From Candidatus Melainabacteria bacterium (GTDB lineage Bacteria > Cyanobacteriota > Vampirovibrionia > Obscuribacterales > Obscuribacteraceae), in the NCBI GenBank assembly GCA_012965515.1, contig DTSE01000063.1, forward strand, positions 1 through 37,915: a DNA stretch of 37,915 nucleotides, written 5' to 3'. Positions 8,150 through 15,610 of the stretch are shown piece by piece; position 1 is the stretch's first letter, and every line of letters starts with the position of its first letter. The notes beneath the pieces are model-generated. The model had not been told where the DNA came from and did not search any database. It saw nothing but the letters and a program-made list of their open reading frames with translations. The translations under genes were made by a program, and so were the position numbers.

Positions 8150-9133
8150 TCAAACCCGCAGGACGGCGGCGCCGGTGAATTTGCCGGCTCTGAGGTCGTC
8201 CAATGCGTCGTTGGCTTGGATGAGAGGGTAAACGGTGACTGAGCAGTTAATGTTGACCTCTGCGGCTTTGGCGAAAAACTCGACGGCATCGGCGCGAGTG
8301 AGGTTTGTCACCGACTTTATTGAACGCTCTTGCCAGAGAATTTCATATGGCATGGCCGGTAGTTCTGACATATGAATCCCACCCAGCACCAACTTCCCAG
8401 CTTTGTCGAGGTTTGACAGTGCATGCGGCACCAACGCCCCCACAGGAGCGAAAATGATGGCAGCATCCAGTTTTTCGGGCGACGGACCGTTCGAATCGCC
8501 CGCCCATTTGCAGCCCAGATTCATCGCCAAGCTTTGTGCGTCGGTGTCTTGGGGGCGAACGAATGCGTAAAGTTCTCTGCCGTCGTGATGTGCGACCTGG
8601 GCAATGATATGCGCTGCGGCACCAAAGCCGTATATGCCGATACGTTTGGCATCACCGCACATTTTGTATGAACGGTAGCCAATGAGTCCTGCGCACAAAA
8701 GAGGCGCAGCCTTTGCGTCATCATAATTGTCGGGTAATTTGAAACAATAGCGAGCGTCAGCCAGGCAGTATTCTGCGTACCCTCCGTCTATCGTGTAGCC
8801 TGTAAACTTTGCCTCGTCGCAAAGATTTTCTCTATCGGTTACGCACCACCTGCAGTGCCCGCACGTCCAACCCAACCACGGTACGCCGACCCGGTCGCCA
8901 ACGGTGAAGCCCTGCACTTTGTCGCCAATGGCGGTAATCGTGCCGACTATTTCATGTCCTGGCACCAATGGCAATTTGGGTTCTCGCAACTCATTGTCGA
9001 TTATGTGGAGATCCGTGCGACAGACACCGCAGTGGGTCACCTTGATGACCAGATGCCCAGTGCGAATCTCCGGAACATCGCGGTCCGCCTGTAATAGCGG
9101 ACCGCCACGTGATTCTAGAATCATTGCTTTCAT
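8150..9133 (-). CDS. Zinc-dependent alcohol dehydrogenase
   Basis: A 327-residue medium-chain dehydrogenase. Catalytic zinc ligands are C35 (CGVCRTDLH), H60-E61 (PGHEIVG) and C147. The structural-zinc lobe has C91, C94, C97 and C105 (CGHCRWCVTDRENLC). The Rossmann motif is G169-F-G171-A-A-A, with no basic residue to point clearly to NADP. The product resembles the bacterial AdhA-like NAD(P)-dependent alcohol dehydrogenases that interconvert aldehydes and alcohols. ATG at 9133; ribosome site weak. It lies 62 nt downstream of the HtrA gene and 87 nt before msrB, all on the minus strand, so the three may be co-transcribed. Confidence 0.95.
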   Translation of the reverse strand: MKAMILESRGGPLLQADRDVPEIRTGHLVIKVTHCGVCRTDLHIIDNELREPKLPLVPGHEIVGTITAIGDKVQGFTVGDRVGVPWLGWTCGHCRWCVTDRENLCDEAKFTGYTIDGGYAEYCLADARYCFKLPDNYDDAKAAPLLCAGLIGYRSYKMCGDAKRIGIYGFGAAAHIIAQVAHHDGRELYAFVRPQDTDAQSLAMNLGCKWAGDSNGPSPEKLDAAIIFAPVGALVPHALSNLDKAGKLVLGGIHMSELPAMPYEILWQERSIKSVTNLTRADAVEFFAKAAEVNINCSVTVYPLIQANDALDDLRAGKFTGAAVLRV

Positions 9134-9195
9134 CAGGGGGTAATTCCTGTGGAGCCAACTTCTTCTATTTACCCGATTCTAATTTTCGTTTGCCT

Positions 9196-10401
9196 CTAAT
9201 GCTCGACCTGATCTCTTTGCGGATAGTCGCCGAGCTTGACCGTCGCAGCGGTGAGCGCGCCGTTTCTCAAGACGAGGAAATCGACCGTTTCATCCACCTT
9301 ATGCGAGCGAATTTGCTTTTGCACTTCCTTGGAAGTCAAAACGGGTTTGCCATCGACCTTCTCGATGACGTCGCCGGCAGTCAATCCACCGCGCGCAGCC
9401 GGGCCTTCCGGCTCGACCTTGGCGATGAGCACACCTTTGGTGTTGGCAGGAACGCCAATCGCGTGCGCGATCTTTTCGTTGAGATCTTGCATGTAGATGC
9501 CTACATAGGGACGCTTGATGGTGCCGCCTTTGACTAACTGGTCTACGACTTCCTTCGCGATGTCGATTGGAATCGCAAAACCGATGTTCTGCCCGTCGCC
9601 GCGAATTGCAGTATTGAGACCGATTACTTCGCCTCTAATGTTGAGTAGCGGTCCGCCCGAGTTACCGGGGTTGATCGCAGCGTCAGTTTGAATGAAATCA
9701 ACGCTGTTGATGTCGCTAAGCGAACGACCGAGAGCACTAATGATGCCCATAGTCACCGAGTGATCTAGACCGAGGGGGCTGCCGATGGCGATTGCCCAGT
9801 CTCCGGGGCGCAGATTTTTGCTGGTGCCCAATTGAGCGATTGGCAGACCGGTAGCGTCGATTTTGACGAGGGCTAGGTCGGTAAAGCTGTCGCGACCGAC
9901 AACTTTGCCCTGGAATTCGCGCTTGTCGTTGAGGGTGACTTTGATTTCGTCAGCCTGCCCGACAACGTGATTGTTGGTCAAAATATATCCATCTTGTCTG
10001 ATGACCACGCCTGAGCCAGAACCATGTTGTTGAAACTTGCGGGGCGCTCCGTTTTGTTCCATTCCATTACCGAAGAAGAACTGAAACGGGGAGTTAAAGC
10101 CCACGGTGGGCACTTGAATGTTCTTGCTGATGTCGATGTTGACTACGCTCTCGCTGGCTTTGCTGGCCATATCGGCGATCGTGTTTTCAGCCATAGACAG
10201 GAATGCACCAGTCGGCGCCTGCGATTGTGCAATTGGCGCGTGCGCACTCGGAGTGGGAAGCCCTGACGGCGTTGGCCAAAATTGATGACCAGCAAAGAAC
10301 GCCGCGCTCAAAGCTATTCCAATCGCTATACCGCCTGCAAGCACGGGCATTGACGATTTTTTCGCTTCTTTTGTCGCTGGGGACGACGTTGTTTGTACCA
10401 T
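9196..10401 (-). CDS. htrA: HtrA/Deg-family serine protease with one PDZ domain
   Basis: A 401-residue protein. Residues 19-40 form an N-terminal membrane anchor or uncleaved signal, followed by a Pro/Ser linker, a trypsin-like domain (about 85-285) and one PDZ domain (about 295-390, GVLIAKVEPEGPAARGGL then AGDVIEKVDGKPV). The catalytic triad is H145 (TNNHVV), D175 (FTDLALVK) and S248 (NPGNSGGPL). HtrA proteases degrade or chaperone misfolded envelope proteins. The ATG has GAGG 7-8 nt upstream. One PDZ resembles DegS or the cyanobacterial Hho type rather than two-PDZ DegP. It is the first gene of the minus-strand run to about 6.4 kb. Confidence 0.97.
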   Translation of the reverse strand: MVQTTSSPATKEAKKSSMPVLAGGIAIGIALSAAFFAGHQFWPTPSGLPTPSAHAPIAQSQAPTGAFLSMAENTIADMASKASESVVNIDISKNIQVPTVGFNSPFQFFFGNGMEQNGAPRKFQQHGSGSGVVIRQDGYILTNNHVVGQADEIKVTLNDKREFQGKVVGRDSFTDLALVKIDATGLPIAQLGTSKNLRPGDWAIAIGSPLGLDHSVTMGIISALGRSLSDINSVDFIQTDAAINPGNSGGPLLNIRGEVIGLNTAIRGDGQNIGFAIPIDIAKEVVDQLVKGGTIKRPYVGIYMQDLNEKIAHAIGVPANTKGVLIAKVEPEGPAARGGLTAGDVIEKVDGKPVLTSKEVQKQIRSHKVDETVDFLVLRNGALTAATVKLGDYPQRDQVEH

Positions 10402-10888
10402 CTCTCTACCTCTTATCTAATTTTCAACCGGCTACGCGCCGGTGACTACCTTGGTGGGGCTGATTTCAGTTTATGTATCCATTTGACAGATACCGCCGAA
10501 AACTCACTTTTCGTTAATCTAGCCGGATTGCGCTGTGTTTTCGCCCATGAGATCGTGTTTGTAAACATCTTCTGTTCACAACTTCGACTATATCTCGGCT
10601 CTTTTGTTCCACGGTTGCCAGGTCCCGAAAGGTCCAATATTTGGGCTTTTGCTTGCTAAGCTGCGGTTCAGGAGAGTAACCTTAAACGCATTTTTGCTGC
10701 AAAGACCGCAAAGTGTCTTTCCTTTCATCAGTCCTTAACCGTTCCATAACCCCATAAGACGAGAATTCTCTTCTGCAGTTCCGCCGGGGTAAGGCTGGAA
10801 TTTACCGCTGCTTCATCACCTTAAACGATACGTCGTTGTCCACCTTACCCCCAAAGACCTGAGGTAACACCATTCGGAGGAGTCCGCT
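10402..10888. other. Intergenic region between divergent htrA and a small membrane gene
   Basis: No credible protein over 60 codons. The left part must hold the htrA promoter. The right part carries several inverted repeats: AAAGAC/GTCTTT (about 10701-10720), the palindrome GAGAATTCTC (10761-10770) and the stem described at 10786-10852. Confidence 0.6.
10786..10852 (+). promoter_or_regulatory. Candidate structured 5' leader
   Basis: GGGGTAAGG (10786-10794) pairs perfectly with CCTTACCCC (10843-10851). Inside the enclosed 48 nt is a tight hairpin, AACGA-TACG-TCGTT. The structure ends 37 nt before the ATG of the 53-residue gene at 10889. Its Shine-Dalgarno lies in CGGA-GGAG-TCCG, which could itself fold with GGAG in the loop. 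I do not recognise a known riboswitch class; a cis-acting regulatory RNA is an inference. Confidence 0.4.
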
Positions 10889-11050
10889 ATGAGCGCAAGC
10901 TCTGGGATATTGCTAATTGATATGCTGGTCAGACCGTTTTTCAAAATCGGTATGAAATTTCCAATTGTTCTGCTCATTATGCTTTCGCTGTTTTACGGCT
11001 ATATAGCGTATTTCGCGCTCAGATCCTCATACGGTCAAATGGTTGACTAA
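10889..11050 (+). CDS. 53-residue membrane protein
   Basis: Hand-translated small gene, below the usual length cut-off. It starts MSASSGILLIDMLVRPFFKI and has one long hydrophobic stretch (about 24-44, FPIVLLIMLSLFYGYIAYFA) ending RSSYGQMVD before TAA. Support is the ribosome site: GGAGG at 10876-10880, 8 nt from ATG, among the strongest in the window. The topology is also coherent: basic amphipathic start, one membrane span, short polar tail. It follows a region of strong inverted repeats. No family recognised. It could be a regulator of a membrane enzyme or a type-I-toxin-like peptide, but neither can be shown here. Confidence 0.7.
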   Translation: MSASSGILLIDMLVRPFFKIGMKFPIVLLIMLSLFYGYIAYFALRSSYGQMVD

Positions 11051-11226
11051 CCTGTCCGTCTTCGACAACTCTTGCTCTCAATTCCATCATTAATGTTCTG
11101 CGCTTAGCAGGATGAAACGCCGGGCACATCGTCTTACGACTCGTCGTCATTTTTTGCATCGAAGTCAACTAACTTCGAGCAACCGAAAGAAATGACGAGA
11201 AGTTTTTCGAGGTGCCCGACTTGCAT

Positions 11227-12201
11227 ATGGCAAAAGTAATAATGACTTGGCGTGTGTGCGCATTTCTGCCCGCAATGTTTTTGGTCTCTACAACAATCGC
11301 GCTTGCTGAATCACCTTCGGCGAAAAATGAGCTTAGCATTGCGGATGCGAAGCAATACATGCTTTCGTTGATAAATAGAGACCGCAAGTCGCAAGGTTTG
11401 AAGGAGGTTGTGTCAGATGAAACAGCTGAGCGCGCGGGGAACTTGCATTCGGATGAGATGGCGAAACTCGGCTATCTGAGCCACTGGAACACAGCAGGGC
11501 GCAAACCTGATCAGCGATATTGCGAAGCTGGTGGCACAGGCTTTGTAATGGAAAATGGTCACATCGAATTTAACGGATTTGCCGACGATACTCCAAATGC
11601 AAGCACCGAGTTCAAAATCGATCCCTCTGCGACGATAACGAAGAAAGATATTGAAGGCATCCAATCTGGCTTTTTCAACGAGCAGCCGCCCAACGACGGA
11701 CACCGCCGCAACATACTTGATCCGGATCACACCAGGGTAGGCATCGGACTTTCTGTCGCGAAAAGAGGAGATTCATTTCGACTCGCCTGCACTCAGGAGT
11801 TTATCCACAGTTATGGAACAGTAGAAGCTATGCCGAGTTCCGTGAAGCTTGGTGATAGTTTCACAATTAAAGGCAGTCTCGACCCGGGACTGAGGCTTTC
11901 GTCACTGGATCTGTTTTGGGAAGAATTGCCGAAGCCGATGACGGTTAAGCAGCTGGATGAAACTCACAGCTATGGTCCGCCTCAGCTCAGAGTAAACACA
12001 TATTTCCCAAATTCACCTGCCGCACAAGGGCACTTAAGCGTTACTGATAATGCGGGAAGGCAAGAGTTTACTTGTCGATTTGATGTTGATAAAACAACGT
12101 GGAAGCCCGGGCTGTACTATGTATATGTTTGGACGCGAACTCCTGATCCCGGACGAATGAAACCCTTATGTGTTGCGTCAAAAACTATTGAAGTCCGCTA
12201 G
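11227..12201 (+). CDS. Secreted CAP-domain (SCP/PR-1-like) protein
   Basis: About 324 residues. An N-terminal signal peptide ends near TTIALAES. A CAP domain (about 45-205) carries NRDRKSQGLKEV, LHSDEMAKLGYLSHWNTAG, the MENG segment, GHRRNIL and VGIGLSV; these supply the His/Glu cavity residues of the family. The C-terminal 120 residues form a beta-rich domain (SVKLGDSFTIKGSLDPG through YYVYVWTRTPDPG). Bacterial CAP proteins are extracellular; some bind lipids or act on other proteins, but most are uncharacterised. The start is uncertain: a GAGG at 11209-11212 is 8 nt from an in-frame TTG at 11221 and 14 nt from the ATG at 11227, and the frame is open from GTG 11212. Twelve bases before the TPR gene, so an operon is likely. 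Confidence 0.9.
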   Translation: MAKVIMTWRVCAFLPAMFLVSTTIALAESPSAKNELSIADAKQYMLSLINRDRKSQGLKEVVSDETAERAGNLHSDEMAKLGYLSHWNTAGRKPDQRYCEAGGTGFVMENGHIEFNGFADDTPNASTEFKIDPSATITKKDIEGIQSGFFNEQPPNDGHRRNILDPDHTRVGIGLSVAKRGDSFRLACTQEFIHSYGTVEAMPSSVKLGDSFTIKGSLDPGLRLSSLDLFWEELPKPMTVKQLDETHSYGPPQLRVNTYFPNSPAAQGHLSVTDNAGRQEFTCRFDVDKTTWKPGLYYVYVWTRTPDPGRMKPLCVASKTIEVR

Positions 12202-12213
12202 CGGGTTTGTGTT

Positions 12214-13548
12214 GTGGAATTCAGCCAGAAGAAGATTATCCTGATTGCCTGTGTCGCAGGCGGGTTAATTCTCACTGCCGGAATTTCTTTGTTTTCGCAT
12301 CAGCATGACATTGTTTGGCTAAAAGCCTGCGAAGAAGGCTTGAAAGAGCGTGAACATTGCAATTTTGTGCTTGCTGAAAAGAAACTGCTTGATGCGTCAG
12401 AAGCGGCCAAGCATTTTGCAGAGAATGATGAGAGGCGCTATTCAAGCGACGTTGCTCTTGCTGAATTGTATATTGCTACAGGAAATTTTTCCAAGGCAAC
12501 TGAGTTTATCGAGAGAGCGAGAATTTCTGCCGATAAGCAAAACAGTGTTCAAAACAAGTTGACTGTTCTCGGACTGCGCGCGGATGCGTTGAGTCGTGAA
12601 GCCAAGTTTGATGAGGCCAGAAAAGTCTATACGGAAATGGCTGAGTCAGCGAAGAATGCCCAGCAAGCATCTTTTCAGTATGATGCGCTTCTGGGGCTGA
12701 CGAAACTGGATATTCTATTTTTGAAACGGGAAGAAGCGGAAGAAGTTATTGAGCAGATCGATGTCCTTAGTTCGAAACTCAGTGAGAAAACAGAGTATGG
12801 AATTGTTTTGTCAATTTACACTGCATTGCTAGCTGAACTCAAAGGACGTTACAAGACAGCCTTCATGCTCTATGAAGATGCAAATCATATTGTGCAAAAC
12901 ATTGAAAAGCCATCGTCAGCATTGAAGCTTTTACTCGCTAACAACAGCGCGACCTATTATCTACAAGCGCGTAATACGGTGCGCGCGAAGAATCTTGCAA
13001 TGCGTGCATTGGACAATTGCGACAAAGATTTCGACTCCTATTTTTCCGGACACGCATTGCAGGCGCTGCGAAATTTATCCGCAGTCTTCCTTGAAGAAAA
13101 TGAGCTGCGTCGCGCCAGGCAGTTTGTCGATAGGGAGATAGACGAAGTTGGAAAGCGGCTTTCGCATGAGCACCCTTATTATGGTTTGGCGCTTGAACAT
13201 CGCGCAGTTTTGGAGAGCAGAGAAGGGAAGGTGGAGGATTCAGACAAAGATTTCAAATCGGCGCAGGATATCTTTGAAAAATCATTTGGTCCGAAAAACA
13301 GATTTACTGCTGATACGCTGGCTGATATAGCCAAGCTGGAATTCGAAAAGAACAACATCGAGTCTGCCGCAACTTCCTGCAAGCAGGCAATCGCCATCTA
13401 CAAAGTGATTCTTCCATACGATCATCCCTCGTCACTCAAAGCAATGATGCTGCTCTCTCTCATCTACAAAAGGCAAGGTAGGCATGAGATGGCTCATGCA
13501 CTTGAAGTGGAAGCCTCCCGAGGTTTAGGAGCGTCAGAAGGCAAGTAA
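12214..13548 (+). CDS. Membrane-anchored TPR protein
   Basis: A 444-residue protein. An N-terminal membrane anchor (about 7-27, IILIACVAGGLILTAGI) is followed by helical repeats of TPR type throughout, for example SDVALAELYIATGNFSKATE, then a C-terminal block (DTLADIAKLEFEKNNIESAA) like the tetratricopeptide kinesin-light-chain pattern. TPRs give protein-protein interaction surfaces; there is no catalytic domain. The GTG start at 12214 has only a weak upstream GCGGG. It follows the CAP-domain gene by 12 nt on the same strand and probably shares its transcript. Confidence 0.88.
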   Translation: MEFSQKKIILIACVAGGLILTAGISLFSHQHDIVWLKACEEGLKEREHCNFVLAEKKLLDASEAAKHFAENDERRYSSDVALAELYIATGNFSKATEFIERARISADKQNSVQNKLTVLGLRADALSREAKFDEARKVYTEMAESAKNAQQASFQYDALLGLTKLDILFLKREEAEEVIEQIDVLSSKLSEKTEYGIVLSIYTALLAELKGRYKTAFMLYEDANHIVQNIEKPSSALKLLLANNSATYYLQARNTVRAKNLAMRALDNCDKDFDSYFSGHALQALRNLSAVFLEENELRRARQFVDREIDEVGKRLSHEHPYYGLALEHRAVLESREGKVEDSDKDFKSAQDIFEKSFGPKNRFTADTLADIAKLEFEKNNIESAATSCKQAIAIYKVILPYDHPSSLKAMMLLSLIYKRQGRHEMAHALEVEASRGLGASEGK

Positions 13549-13560
13549 TTTAGCCTGTAG

Positions 13561-13581
13561 GGGCGATGCCATGCATCGCCC
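13561..13581. repeat. Interspersed palindrome (GTAGGGGCG type)
   Basis: GGGCGATG (13561-13568) and CATCGCCC (13574-13581) form a perfect 8-bp stem with a 5-nt loop, preceded by TGTAG. The layout matches the palindromes at 36188 and 36553. It sits 12 nt after the TPR stop and may double as a terminator, though no U tract follows. Confidence 0.7.
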
Positions 13582-13612
13582 GGTGTCGACTACTGAAACT
13601 TCGTGGTTCGTC

Positions 13613-14342
<730 letters not shown>

Positions 14343-14540
14343 AAGTTACCTATATATGCTTCGGAGTGTGTGTTCGCTGTACGCTTTGCAGCTGTTTGGG
14401 CGTTTGTGCAAATGACCACGAAGTAAGATTCCGAAGTGAGAATTCCGCGGTCATATTTTTAAAGACGTAGTTAGCCGGAAAAAAGTTCAAAGGAAACGGA
14501 ATCTTTTGAAAAGCAAATTTCCGAGTGCTTGAAAGCAAAT

Positions 14541-14562
14541 GCCCGACTTCGATAAGCCGGGC
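14541..14562 (-). terminator. Probable rpsD terminator
   Basis: On the minus strand GCCCGGCTT pairs with AAGTCGGGC (one G-U pair) around ATCG. The G-U pair is an A-C mismatch on the plus strand, so the fold favours minus-strand RNA. It starts 30 nt after the rpsD stop. The following sequence (ATTTGCTTTC) is only weakly U-rich. Confidence 0.55.
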
Positions 14563-14591
14563 ATAAGAATTTCGAATTCCAATACTGCAGG

Positions 14592-15188
14592 TTATCTGGA
14601 GTAGTACTCGATAACGAGGCTTTCTTGGAAAGATTGGTCGAGTTGGTCGCGTTCTGGCTTCATGAGCACTTTAGCAGTCAACGCTTTGACGTCGGTGCTG
14701 ATCCACTCAGGGCAAACGCTTACCAGTCCGGCTTGCATGCCTTTGACCTTCTCTTTGCTCTTTTCCTTGACGGAAACAACTTGACCTGGCTTGAGGCGCA
14801 TCGAAGCAATCGAGGCTTTTTCGCCGTCAACCAAGATGTGTCCGTGGGAGATGAGCTGGCGAGCTTGCGGTCTGCTGGCTACCAGTCCGGAACGGAAAAG
14901 AATGTTATCGAGGCGCGATTCCAAAATTTGGAGCATAACCGTGCCGGTTACGCCTTTCTTGGAGGCTGCTTCGCTGAAATAGTTGAAGAACTGTTTTTCG
15001 GAGACGTCGTACGTCCAACGAATTTTTTGCTTCTCAAGCAAGTGTGTGGCGTACTCAGAACGCTTCTTGCGGTCGCCGCCATGCTGACCCGGTGGGTTCG
15101 GCTTTCTGGCGATTGCACATTTGATGCGGCCGCATACACTGGCACCGACTGCTCGGCAACGTTTACATCTGGATCCAATGTATCTCAA
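14592..15188 (-). CDS. rpsD: 30S ribosomal protein S4
   Basis: A 198-residue S4: N-terminal MRYIGSRCKRCR, then PPGQHGG, the SEKQFFNYF segment, LESRLDNILFRSG, the S4 RNA-binding domain (SRPQARQLISHGHILVDGEK) and the C-terminal signature LVIEYYSR. S4 starts assembly of the small subunit by binding the 5' domain of 16S rRNA. It keeps the cysteine (C+) form, with C8-x2-C11-x7-C19-x4-C24; the spacing between the two pairs is shorter than in the Thermus type. The start is TTG with AGGAG 9 nt upstream. It stands alone, not in an alpha operon, behind a structured leader, which suggests its own regulation. Confidence 0.98.
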   Translation of the reverse strand: MRYIGSRCKRCRAVGASVCGRIKCAIARKPNPPGQHGGDRKKRSEYATHLLEKQKIRWTYDVSEKQFFNYFSEAASKKGVTGTVMLQILESRLDNILFRSGLVASRPQARQLISHGHILVDGEKASIASMRLKPGQVVSVKEKSKEKVKGMQAGLVSVCPEWISTDVKALTAKVLMKPERDQLDQSFQESLVIEYYSR

Positions 15189-15610
15189 ACTACCAATCTC
15201 CTATCAAAAATCGTCAAAACAAAGATGTGCTGCAAAACCAAACAGGGCAGCCGCTCCCTTGCTTTCTCTCAGCTGGAGAATGCACGTTGGGCACTGCAGC
15301 GCAGCTAAATACACGCGCTTTAAGTGCCCGTATATATTAGCAGACGGCAAAGGATACCAGTTGTAGGTAAATAAACGCTTTATAGTTACTACATGACCTC
15401 CGCGGATAATTTGAAGCGGAGTGCTGAAAACCGGCACCAGCAGGCACTCAGCGGAGGCGATTAATTTTACTTAGGACGTCGCGAATCGCAAACAATGCGA
15501 AATGATTACTGGCTTGCCCTCGAAAACGCATTGGCTTTTGTGGCTTCTAACCATCCGAGGGGTCTTCAAACCCGAGCCAAACCGACTCTTGACAAGCTTG
15601 TTCAGGTGGA
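15189..15610 (-). other. rpsD upstream region / long leader
   Basis: A 420-nt gap between the stop of the hybrid histidine kinase and the rpsD start, both on the minus strand, with no credible gene. It holds the inverted-repeat structure at 15397-15457 and AT-rich stretches suitable for promoters (TATAAA near 15380, TAATATATA near 15335), though no pair of boxes is convincing. Confidence 0.6.
15397..15457 (-). promoter_or_regulatory. Candidate structured RNA upstream of rpsD
   Basis: CCTCCGC (15397-15403) and GCGGAGG (15451-15457) close a 61-nt element. Inside, GAGTGC near 15419 pairs with GCACTC near 15444, and a TG/CA pair extends it past a bulge. It starts about 210 nt before rpsD. S4 autoregulates by binding its own leader in several bacteria, so an S4 control element is one idea; a terminator for the kinase is another, but no U tract follows. 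The fold is seen; the role is inferred. Confidence 0.4.
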
